This document shows, one piece after another, positions 13,050-24,519 of a DNA stretch of 64,000 bases; position 1 is the stretch's first letter, and every line of letters starts with the position of its first letter. Both the position numbers and the translations under genes were made by a program. The DNA lies in the NCBI GenBank assembly GCA_026874595.1, contig CM049322.1, positions 50,881,340-50,945,339 of the forward strand, given 5' to 3'. The notes under the pieces were generated by a model, which made no database searches, had not been told where the DNA came from, and saw only the letters and a list, made by a program, of their open reading frames with translations. The stretch comes from Sipunculus nudus. Lineage: Eukaryota > Annelida > Sipuncula > Golfingiida > Sipunculidae.

Positions 13050-13965
13050 CAGACAAAATTTAAATGAAACATTTCACGTATTCCAAATATAATCACCGGA
13101 CCAGTTGCCACGAAGATGCAATAAGGTTATACTCTACAAATTTGACAAATATCCACAAATAAACGAATAACAGCATATTCTATTAACATGGATTAAAAAG
13201 AGAAAATACAGTGGGAAAAAATAAAAAATTGACTACTAGCCGAAAAAAATTACATTTACATACCATTAGTCACTATGTATCAGCTAAATCTTTTTAGCCC
13301 TCTCAGCAGAATTATTCTTTCTTTACAAAGCTAGACTCGTACAAAATTCTCTCTATCATGACAAGCATCATTTTCATTTACGCAGTCACATAATTTAAAT
13401 AATATAATAATCAAAACCATAACTACTGCAAAAAGGCCTGGCTGCAGTACATGCTCACTTATTCTACTTAACGAGACCTTGTTTTTTCCATTGTACTAAA
13501 CATGACACCTTAATTGTGTAAGTTTGTGAACTGTTAACAGAGACAAGCCTCGTGGTACGTCTGAGAAATAATGGGAAAAGACATTCCATACATTTATGGT
13601 GGTTTTCCTACAAAATTAACATGAGAGATTCCATCCAAATACGCGTACTTAAGTGTAACCTAACAAACATTCCAAAACTTCAAACTTGGAAATGGGAAAT
13701 AAATTGATAACACTGGCTGCATTAGAAAAGGATTAAACCAGTACCCCTTTATTAGACGCATTTCAAAGATTTAAACGTGCCATAATATTATGATTACCAA
13801 ACATTCCACAATAAAAATGTTGATTACTAAACTCACTATATCTACATATCATCCACATGCATGTGTAATCAGGCTTTCATTGTTTTACCATCATACCTCA
13901 CATAAGGACCACCTCGGTATAGCGACCCCCTCGATTTACGAACACTTTTTCATGGTCTCGATTGT
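13050..13965 (+). repeat. Segmental duplication block A (left copy)
   Basis: It aligns collinearly with 28675-29560. Shared words in order include 'gaccagtt(g/a)ccac', 'agcagtcacataatttaaat', 'aaaaggcct(g/a)gctgc', 'ccattgtactaaac' and, near the end, 'cctcggtatagcg' against 'cctcggaatagcg'. The right part resembles a pogo-like end. No gene is visible. Confidence 0.8.
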
Positions 13966-15384
13966 TTTCACTCTTTTTATATCATAATTAAACTTCGGAT
14001 TACGTTAATCCGTTTAACATCGTTTTAACGTTATACCGGAACCCATTTTGGTCCAAATGGGCGGCCTGAACCCCAGTTATGGAACTCCTGAACAAACCAA
14101 TGCAATACATCACTAATTAGTTAACAGCAGTAGGCCAAACAAGCGTAGGGCATAGATCAAACGTTTCCATGGATGGTAATACTTGGCCAGGTATGTCTGT
14201 TTCGTAATTCCGTTAATTTTTTGCACAATCTTTCATACTGATCAGAAAAGATGTATGTTTCATTCATATTTAACCCTCCACGTGACTGAGGAAAGCTCCT
14301 TGGTTAACTCAGCGAGGTCAAGATAAACCGAGAGACGGTTTTTCGGATGTGAATATTTTACAGCTGAGCAAAGACTCTGAATTGTGTATCAAAAAGTTGT
14401 CATATTACCCGGGGAACATACTTTTACATTGTTCTTGTTTGAGTGTTTGATAAGATACATGTACTTCTTACAATAGAAGTTAAGCGAGTACTGAGTGTTC
14501 GTGCAAGGAACTCGTCTCCATTGAGAAAGTCGAGTTGAAGGTCAGCTGGACGCAGCCAGCAGAGACTCATTAAATAAAATTAAACAGGCGTATCGTGTTA
14601 ATTTCCTGTTTTATTAATTAGGTATAGGTAGAAAGCTCAACAAATTATTTTAAATTATATGCTACGTGTCTTTCACACACACACTCACACATATAAGTCT
14701 ATATGTCTATATGTCTATATGTCTATATGTCTAAATGTATATATTTTAATCGACACAGACCACTATGGTATTCAGTCTGTGTATAAACTCAATATACTAG
14801 TCATATTCATATTATGCATATCATCATGCTTGTGGTTTTATAGGATCGTAGGCTGAATATAAACATATTGATAGTGGAGAATGCAGGAAAATCCTGTGTT
14901 GTATGATTAATTGGAGTTCTACCTATTTTCGTAAAATAAGAGATATATCACACTAGCAAGGTCAACCTTAGGAGAACTACTTTTACATAACGTTACCTCC
15001 ATTTGATTAATAATAAATCTCAGATAAATCAAATATAATATAATGTAATTTGTAATGTCATATGATGCCAGGACCAGACTATAAATTTTACTTCCCGATA
15101 TACTCACTCATTATATACACATAGAAAGGCTCTTTTATGTAATGTTTGCTTGGTGAAGATTTTTAATCCGCACCTTAACTGTTTTTTTTTTCCCGAATTT
15201 TAGGATGCTAGTTCAAAGAAATGGAACCCCAATCGGTATATTATTTTTCGTGACAGTAGCAAATATCACATGCCAACTTGTTTATATCGTTGGCATAACC
15301 CTACTTTAAATATATCATGTCGGTACATAATATGATGGCTCGTGTTATAATACACATCTTGGCGACCTGACACATTGTCATAAA
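13966..15384. other. Intergenic; short 10-bp repeat at 14698-14738
   Basis: A run of 'tatatgtcta' repeats lies at 14698-14738. Nothing else is supported. Confidence 0.45.
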
Positions 15385-16622
15385 GGAGTTTCCGTAAAGA
15401 GTGATGTAATAAAGGAAAGTCTGTCAGGAGTGATGTCATAAAGGGGAGTCAGTAAGGAGTGATGTCATAAAGAATGGTCTGTAAGGTGTGATGTCATAAA
15501 GGAAAGTCTATAAGAATTGATGTCATAAAGATAAGTCTATAAGAAGTGATGTCATAAATAAGAGTCGGTTATGAATGTTGTCATAAATGAGTTTCCGTTA
15601 AGAGTGATGTCATAAAGGAGAATCAGTAACGAGTGATGTCATGAAGGAGCGTCGGTAAGGAGTGATGTTATAATGGAGGGTTAGTGACAGGTAATGTCAT
15701 AGAGAAGTGTCAGTAAGTAGAGATGTGAAAAAAGATTTAGGAGTGATGTCATGAAGGAGTGTCAGTAAGGAATTATACCATAAAGGAATGTCAGTAAGGA
15801 GTGATTTCATAAAGGAGATTTGGTAAGGAGTGATGTCATGAAAAAGAGTCGGTAAGGAGTGGTGTTATTACGGAGTAATTGAGGAGCGATGTCATAAAGG
15901 AAGGTACTTATAGAGTGATTTCATAAAGGAGTGTCGTAAGGAGTGAGGTAATAAAGGAGTATCTCTAATGAGTGATGTCTTGAAGGAATGCTCCAACAGA
16001 GTGTATCAGTGATCAGTGATGTCGTAAAGAAAAGTCCGTCAAGATTGATGTCGTAAAGGAGTATCCGTAATGAGAGATGTTAAAGGAATGTCCGTAAAGA
16101 GTGATGTCATAAAGGAGAGTTGGTGAGGAGCGATGTCATAGAGGTGTATCAGTAAGGAGTGATGTCATAAAGAAAATTCCGTAAAGATTGATGTCTGAAA
16201 GGTCAGTCGGTAAGGAGTGATGTTATCAGGAATGTCAGTAAGAAACGATGGTAAAGGAGTAAGATGTGATGTCAGCATTTTATCAAAATTTTCGATGTAA
16301 AAAGAGAAGTAAGTTTTCCGAAGTAAGAAGTAATGTCACAAAGTTATGCTAGTAAGGATTTATGTCATAAAGGAAAGTCACTCAGGAGAGATGTCATGAT
16401 TAAATATCAGTAGGTAGTAATGCACAAAAAGAGTGATAATGATTTAAAGTATTGTCATGTATGTGTGGTATCATGAAGGATTGTTAGAAAGGAGTCACGA
16501 CATAAAGAAGAGTCAGTAAGGGGTGATGACATGAAGGGATGTCAGTAGGTAGTCAGGTACAAAATGATGATATCTTAAGGGAATTTTAGTAAGGAGTCAT
16601 TCCATAGAGGAGAGTTTGTAAA
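15385..16622 (+). repeat. 29-bp minisatellite 'gtcagtaaggagtgatgtcataaaggag'
   Basis: More than 40 diverged units of about 27-31 bp, each carrying 'aaggagtgatgtcataaagg'. The same family forms a shorter array at 30195-30462. Confidence 0.9.
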
Positions 16623-16772
16623 GAGTGTAACTCAATCCTTACGGAAACTATGACATTACTACTTAGTGACACTCCTTTATGACCATTCCTTACCAGAACA
16701 CTGCTTCATGACACCACCCCTTTTGACACTTCCCCAATCCCTTTTCTCGTCGCTTCTTTATGACATCACTTC
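16623..16772 (-). repeat. 29-bp minisatellite, inverted section
   Basis: From about 16623 the units appear as reverse complements ('ctttatgacatcactt', 'ccttacggaaactatgacat'). The array therefore changes orientation within a few bases of 16622, head to head. Confidence 0.85.
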
Positions 16773-17534
16773 ATTTCTTCGCTTCAGCTTCGCATTTCTT
16801 GTTTGGTTATGATACGGAGTTTGCCCTTATGCAGGATTCTGACGTATGCTATTTAATTGATAGGCAACTGCATAGGAGAGTGAGAAATTTACCCACTGTG
16901 GCGTTGATGAGTGGCTTTGTGTGTATGTGCGTGTGTTATACTGATAAGTTGAACTGTTCATATAATTTCGAGCGATTTTGTTGTATATTCGATGCTTAAG
17001 GATATGCTTTCAACATTTTGCTTATGAACCTTGATATCTTGCACGGAATACATTTATATTACGTATGAAACACAATGTGCATTTTATTTAATCTAGTAAA
17101 ATTTCTAATAGAATAGTGCTTACACCAATTTGGAGAAATTGTCATAATGAAATAATGTAATTTTAAAAGATCTGATTGGAAAACTCTGACACATCACTAA
17201 TACATTCATCAACATGTTTAACATGAACGCCAGCAAGAGGAGCCTTATCATTAACACTAGACTGAGTCATTTGTAACCAATGCGTGGCTACCTTTATCTT
17301 GGTCACTTAGTCTTGCTGTGTCTTTGTAAACCATTTCTAACCTGCGGAAATGTCTGTTTCCGTCTCCAGGGTCCCCTCATATGCATTATGTGCCGTCCCT
17401 AAAGCATAAAACGCTCCTGATACATTTGTCAGTTTGTCCTTAACCTCATCGGGTTCATTCTAAGCCATACGCCGCTCTATTGTACCTAACAGACGACAGT
17501 CGTCTTCCAGATTGAAGAAGGCTAGCAATGTTGA
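16773..17534. other. Intergenic, nothing recognised
   Basis: Separates the inverted minisatellite from block B'. I see no copy of block A here on either strand. Confidence 0.4.
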
Positions 17535-18250
17535 GCTATGCTTTCACTGTTGCGGATGTAGAATGAATCATCGCAAGTTGTGACGTATACACATTTATTA
17601 CACAAGCTTGTAACGCTCGTCGCGCATGGGATGATAACAATGAAAGGCACAAACGTGGTAAAACTGAATAAAAAGAATGTTTGGTAATACACAAAATGTG
17701 ACAGAATACACAGATTGACAGAATACACAGATTGATAAGTACAGAAAGTATGACAGAATATATAGCTCTGAATGCTTACATCCGTATGTATCAGGTATAT
17801 TTTTAAATAACCTTGGGTACAAACCCATTAGAAACTAGAACTATACATGTATGAGAATTCATTATATAGACACGTCTATGGATTAATGTTATTAATATGG
17901 GAATAATAGAAATACCATCACTTACAGCATAGCGCGATCGCAGGACGGTCAACCAACCATAGCACATCATTGGTCAAGTTATAATTAAGGAAACCGATAC
18001 ACAGAAATACAGCTCCAATAAACAATATTAAACTCATATTTCATATCATATTCAAGGCGTAGTGGTATCAACACGACAGGGTCAGACCGATACCCTCCCC
18101 TCGTATAACGAGTGAATTACCGACCACACAAAATCTTAGCTCTAAGACAATTCATTCAGACCAGTTTCGACATAACAGGGTCAGCCTAAGACCCTCTCCT
18201 GGATATACAAATGCTTCGATATGCGAGTGATTTACCAACCACGCTAAAGA
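17535..18250 (-). repeat. Inverted copy of block B
   Basis: Its reverse complement aligns along its whole length with 27865-28560. Shared words include 'tcacaacttgcg', 'acagggtcag' (as ctgaccctgt on the other strand), 'ggtcggtaatt', 'agtgatggtatttc' and 'cccatattaat'. It contains 'ttatacgtca..gtgtattctgtca' modules and a pair of roughly 100-bp internal repeats around 'ataacagggtcag'. Confidence 0.85.
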
Positions 18251-18924
18251 GTTAAGAATAGTCCCATCACAAAACGCACACAAGGATAGACAGGCATGGG
18301 CTTTGTGTATTATGTATTTTAACTGCCGCAGACGAAGTGAAAATACTGTATGATAACTACAAAAGTGAAGAGCAATATATAAAAAAATACCATGCCTCTG
18401 GTGAAAATGATTTCATTTATTTTGTTTATCTAATAGGTACAATTGGTAGATTATTCTCATGAAAATCAATCTGGGAGGAGTGCACAACTTCCTTGTTACT
18501 GACAATCTGTACTTTTCTTTTTACCCCCCTTATCGAGGGAAAAATCTCACACCCTTGTTCAATATCTAAAATACAAAATACCCTCTTCCGTAAAGAGTGC
18601 ATGATTTACATACCAATGGTCAGACGGGGGAGTTAGAAATGTACTTTCTAATGTACCTCTGTCACAGCTCAGTAAGTCCTTTAAAACTGATAATCCACGT
18701 AAACAGTTCGAATAGTGTAAAGTAAAGCTCTTCTGATAATCCTGAAGGCAAACTGGAGACAGTTCCACTAAATTTGCATAGAGTTAGTAGAATTCCTGAC
18801 ACTACTGCAATTATCGGATAGGTCCAAAAACTGGACATAACGTGAGTGCTCCCATCTATCATCAGATAAGTGTATCAACTCCACTTATCTCTCACCACTC
18901 GCATAATTAGCTATTCTTTTCGGG

Positions 18925-19345
18925 TTGACGGGCTCAAAGAAAAATCTCGTTATTACAACTCGTACTGAGAGTTCCGAAATAAGTTCAATGCTAGTGAAGT
19001 GCAATATTGAGTCTATTGATGGCACATTCTCAGATGAGCTAACAAATGTGTATGTTGTAGATTCAGCACCTATCCGTTACCCTGAAGTTGAATTTTGTTT
19101 CTCAGTACCCGCACTTGGCTGATGTGCCAGTCACAAAGGTGACAAAAGGTGAATGTGTAGAATTGCTCATAGGTATGGATCAAGCACATCTGTTGTTACC
19201 ATTGGAAGTCAGGTGTCCTAATCATGACTATTTGAGTCTAACTTGGTGTGGAATGGCACAGGGATATGTACAAACATGGGACAGGTTCCAAGCAAGATAT
19301 ATGATATCCATGAATAGAATTCTGAACTTCAAACTATGCGTTTAT
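18925..19345 (+). mobile_element. BEL/Pao retrotransposon relic (protease region)
   Basis: Two overlapping forward frames resemble the DUF1758 aspartyl-protease-like region of BEL/Pao polyproteins. The first (18925-19090) ends in a 'PIRYPEV' stretch. After a one-base frame change near 19100 the second reads YPHLADVPV, then VELLIGMDQAHLLLPLEVR and finally CGMAQG, where the family usually has 'GWTVxG'. No reverse transcriptase, integrase or LTR is seen nearby, so this is a short broken fragment. The class call rests on the LLIG..LLPLEVR motif and its spacing. Confidence 0.65.
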
Positions 19346-19389
19346 CTAATTGGTCAAACAATAATATATGCACTCCTAGAAAAATAAAT

Positions 19390-21412
19390 TAATAATGAGA
19401 AAGAAAAGGAAATGTACTGTAAACATATAATGTAAAATTAATCCGTGTAAGTTAATATTTGTTCGACCAAGGAGTTCCCCTGTTACTTTTTTCAGAATTA
19501 TTTTTTTCCACTGAACTGTCAGTTGTATTAGTGGAAATTCCTTTGCTATCTATCGCATGCTATCCTTGGAATAATAACCTGTTGTGTCTTTAAAGTGAAA
19601 CGCCTGTTTGCTTCCTAGTAAATTTCAATAAACTGAATAAGGAAACTTGGCATTTAAACTGCAATAATTGTCACATTTATAATAACTGCCGTTTTGTTCT
19701 AGGGACATGACAAAGTCAATAGATGTATGGGCTTTAAGTCTGTTTCATTCAGAAAAAAACTCAGTGGTTCTATTCATGAAATCTCATTTGAAGTGTACAT
19801 GAATAAAATAGAACTTGTCACATTTAGGTCCTTGATCAAACCGATTCTAACGCAGCCTTTCCGGTGATATTTAAGATAAAATAAATGCCTGATTTATTTA
19901 TCATTAATGTTGATTTTGGTAAGGAAGTCAACACGTATTTAAAATACAGCACAATATGTATAGGTAATGATCATCACAAATGTTATTGTTGATGTCGATT
20001 TTAATCTCAATCTGAATATGATGATTTAACGTTTCACCAAGGATGTATCACTCTTCATCTCCGAAAACTTGTAACGTATTGTGTGATACAAGCAGCTAAG
20101 CCACCAGGTAATGATAACCTTATCCTTAAGTATAACAAATGTAAGAGAATATCTTTTACATGCTTTTAAAGACGTTTTATGAAAATGTTTCACAATATTT
20201 ATTAACCCAGTACGCAAGCAATTAAACACTGCAAGCACAAATGGCTACATTTTTATGCTCAAACATGAGAGAGTGAAATTATTCCGCATCCTGCCATAAA
20301 AGAAGTGTTTTAAATTAAATACGACTTTAGAATTTGCACGATGTGAAAGCTCCCGACATCTTGCCACTAACTCCAGGAACCTGGATGGAAGGCAGACATG
20401 TTCCATCTCTTATCAGTTTCGATACCTCCCTCAAAATGCTCGATCACAGAAATTGTACTGAAAGTTAATATTTATAGATAAAGGCCAGCCGTGCCTTTAA
20501 ATCTCTTCATACGACATAACGGAAACCTTGCAAGCCGAGAATATTTAATGAAAAAGTCAAATGGTCAAAAGCCTTGGATTCCAAATCTTGTATGGTATGG
20601 TATGATAAAAACAAAGATTTTCTTTATATGTAGACTGATTAACCATAGATAACTCAATGAAATCCTAATTTAAATACGTATTAAGAACCCCATTAAAATT
20701 TGTCACATTTCAGACATTGGCCTGAAAACTATGATTGAGTGAAACATGGACACACATATCAAATGTTACTTCAGCACTTTAGAAGCGGTAGCATGACCGA
20801 ATAAACCTACAGACCAACAGATAGGTACTAGTGTTTTCATTAGATAAACATGCCCGCCATGTTAACTTCCCTTACTTTGCACAATGGATCTCATATAAGC
20901 TCGGGTACTCATATACATTAGGATTTTACAGGAAAATGACTGGTATATAAAGATCGATAACTATGGTTCTGTGAATTCTCTCCTCCTGTGTCGCATGCGC
21001 ATGCGCGTACATGATACATCCTGGTGACACTTTGTCATATTCTCATTATGTAAATATTAGATTTAAGCTAATCGCATTGTAATGAATATGACAGGTGTTA
21101 CATTCACAAAACAAAATCAATATGGCCCAGTCTAGGTCAGTGCCTAGACGAGGTTCAAACGACTTTTTGACAAGGAAATATTTATCCAATGAATAGAAAA
21201 TGACATTGTTCATCTGGGACATTTAATTAATATCTCAAATAAGTCAGCCCGGTTAGACAGTTCAACAGAGTATCGTCAGTGTGTACAGACTGAGGAACAA
21301 CATTATATCGAATCCCATATAACAGCGCAGAGATTCAACTGACGTGAATCACGGCTGCTATATCTACTGAACGCAGTATGGTAACTTATCTAGAAACAAT
21401 AAGATATTGTAC

Positions 21413-21449
<37 letters not shown>

Positions 21450-22929
21450 TTTTAAGGCAATTCTTTGCAGTCAAAATTTCTTTGCTTGAAGAAAGCTGTG
21501 ATATACACTTATATGGAAGTAGCGGTTTCCTTTATAAGAGCAGTTCATCAGGAGGAATAGCGGCTTTAACTCTTTATCAGCTTTTATGTAAATTAATCAT
21601 TGTCAATATATATTCCTTTATACTCAGCCTATGCTTATTTTGAAATTATTCTGCAGGTTTTACAAAGGTCGTAACAGAAACCAAAGGGATATATTTCTTT
21701 TACATGGCACTAGATCATGATTTGTGACTAATACGGTGAACGAAATCTATTTGACTGGAGAAAAGAGTCCATACAAGAGGCTACCTTCAAATATGTATAT
21801 ATTACTTACACATTAATTCATATAACTCTCTGGTACAAGCTCACTTGATAGATGTCCACGATATCTCAACATTCCTTTACAGCATGCCAAGGTAAAGATA
21901 TTTGCTGACTAAATCCTATTTTTAAATCAGAATATCGTGAGCTGAAGGCCTGGCAAGGTTATTGTTCCAAATCGTAGTCAATTTAAATATCTTTCCTTTA
22001 TGACTGTTAATGTTCGTTTTAAATTTATTTCGAAGCAAAGTCTGCATATACGGCTACACCTATATGTTTATTCGACATAGATGGTAAATGAAAAAAATAT
22101 ATGGAAAAACAGGACAAAGGAGGGTGGAACTTGTTTATTTCAATATTAAGATCAAAAATGGGTGGTTGTTCCTTTTTTCGAGGAGTTTTTTTCCTGATCT
22201 TCTTGCTCATTCAGCTTGTTTTTCCCTTGTCAAATCTGTTGTTAAAATACTAAAGGCGAGAACCTTTGTTGTGACCATTTAAAATGGTATCAGTGTATTT
22301 TACCAGCAATCATGACAATATGATGAATCAGAACTACAGGAAACTCTCCTCACTCATCTAAACCGTGTTAAAATGCCTTACCATTTCTGGTAAAGATAAA
22401 GGCACATGTAATGCATTCATCTTGGCTGCTTAGGGCTGAGCTATCCATCTTCGTTCAGGGGTTTCTTCGAAGTAGGGTTTAATATGGGGAAAGGCAGCTT
22501 TTAAGATATATTAATACAGCTTATCACCTAGGACAGCTTAAACATAATGTATTGGCGTCTTATAATGAGCGATGAATATCTCTTTAAACTCCGACAATGA
22601 AGAAAACAATGTCCGAAGGGAAAAAATCTACGGGAGTTTTTACACACCCCAGAAAATGTATTTAATAACGTGGCACATAAATTTATTTCTCACCGGTTCT
22701 CAGGCATTTTTTTTTTAATTGTAATAGTTATGCGTTCTTGGATTCTTCATACCATTCAGTGATTCTAAGACAGTCCATCAATTTTCATGTGTGAACTGGC
22801 TTTTTCATGTTCTTCATATTACATATTATCTTGAAAATATGCCATGGTAAGTTTCTTTTCTGACTTTGTTTCCCTTATATAAAAAAATGGTACACTACAA
22901 GTCTAATAAGGTTCTTGTTCAGCTTGCAG
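19390..22929. other. Intergenic; (TA)n at 21416-21447
   Basis: A 3.5-kb stretch without a supported gene. It contains one (TA)n microsatellite and an isolated TATA/NRF1-like pair near 20943-21007 (listed separately). Confidence 0.45.
20943..21007 (+). promoter_or_regulatory. Possible orphan promoter: TATATAAAG and NRF1-type site
   Basis: 'tatataaag' begins near 20944. A perfect match to the palindromic NRF1 consensus, TGCGCATGCGCG, lies at 20996-21007. No coding exon follows within sight, so this is weak. Confidence 0.2.
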
Positions 22930-23133
22930 CGTATCGAAATATATATTTATAATGTTCAACCTGCCACAACACAGAAAGTACCTCCCGCATAAGAGAAAAT
23001 ACCTACTACCACACAAGAAGAACCTGGTACCACAAAGGAAGTACCGCCTAGACAAAATAAAAGGAATCACTGGCATCATCAAAGGAAATTGCTGTTACAA
23101 TATACTTATCCCGAAACATGTCATAGAGCATAA
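22930..23133 (+). pseudogene. Thr/Pro-rich spacer exon with one in-frame stop
   Basis: It follows a good acceptor (cttgttcagcttgcag). The frame reads VQPATTQKVPPA, a TAA at 22990, then EKIPTTTQEEPGTTKEVPP, ending at TAA 23131. The composition is that of a mucin-like linker. It lies 500 bp upstream of the lectin gene on the same strand and may be the relic of a related gene's linker exon. Without the stop it would look coding; with it I call it a relic. The family is unknown. Confidence 0.35.
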
Positions 23134-23542
23134 AAAAGGAAAATATAATTAAAGGATATTGTTTTGTTGTGTGACACTATATATTTCAGAATTTGTTCTT
23201 ATGGATCATCTCATACGTCGACGATTTGTTTGCCAGCTTATATGAAATTTAATAGATTGTTAAATTCTATTTGTAGCTAAATGGAGAATTTTCGGGAATA
23301 TTCAGTGAAAAACATATTATTTCGTAATTCCGTTTGAAACTAAATTAGTGAAAGATAAAGGGTTTGAACTATTGTATAAGACAACACGCAATAAAAGAAG
23401 AGCACATTGGTAGGCAAAACATCATAAAATCTAACACATTTTACGTAGACATCCAGAAAACAAAGTTGTAGAAATGTACCTGTAAATATCTTAACTGGTA
23501 ATAATCTGTTTGAGGTAAGAAATATATTGAGCATGTCTCCTG

Positions 23543-23590
23543 ATTGGTTCACCTGTATTTATAACCATTTCATTCACATGTCTCTGCAAA
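23543..23590 (+). promoter_or_regulatory. Core promoter of the lectin gene
   Basis: An inverted CCAAT box (ATTGG, 23543-23547) and a TATA-like TATTTATAA (23556-23564) lie about 75-90 bp before the ATG at 23636. Transcription would start near 23590, leaving a 5' UTR of about 45 bp. Confidence 0.45.
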
Positions 23591-23635
23591 AAGATACCTT
23601 TAGCAACCACGACAGAAGATCTCCTCCTGGCCACG

Positions 23636-23964
23636 ATGGAAGTCATCCTCCTTACAGCAAATGTCATTTTCAGTTGGGCGAAATTTCCAGGTAAGTTGCA
23701 CTCAAGAATTCTTATCTCAGTGATTTAATATAAGATAATATATTAAACTGCATGCACAAAATCTAGGTTATTAGTCTATAAAATAATTTAGAAATGCATT
23801 TATATTTTTCTTTTCTGTTTCTTTACATTTTACTTTTACTTTTACGTTTGATGCATAGAATGATAAAGACATCGAATAGTATATGATAATATTGATGATT
23901 TATAAAAATTAACCCTACTCGTTTGAACATATTATATTCATGTTTATATATGTATGTGTGTATG

Positions 23965-24037
<73 letters not shown>

Positions 24038-24072
24038 GTAAGGGTGGGGTTTATAGTCTGATATATGATATC

Positions 24073-24116
<44 letters not shown>

Positions 24117-24151
24117 CACAATGATATCATATATATATATATATGTGTGTA

Positions 24152-24188
<37 letters not shown>

Positions 24189-24462
24189 CACAAATCCCAG
24201 AAGTTGTAGGATTCAGTCCAATACAGAATGCCATCAAATCAATTCACAAAAAACAAATGTCGATGGAGGAATGTCGTGAAAAATGCATTCGCCAACTACA
24301 GCCTCGATGCTCCGAGTTTAGAAGACAGAAAGACGAATGTGTTCTGCAGGGAAGAGTATTTCCTGGTAAAACGAAGTGCAGTATCCAAAGAATGGGTAAG
24401 TAATATGCTCGCGAGTGATTTTTGCGGGGGCGCGAAAAATAAATAGTTAAATAAATACATAT

Positions 24463-24519
<57 letters not shown>

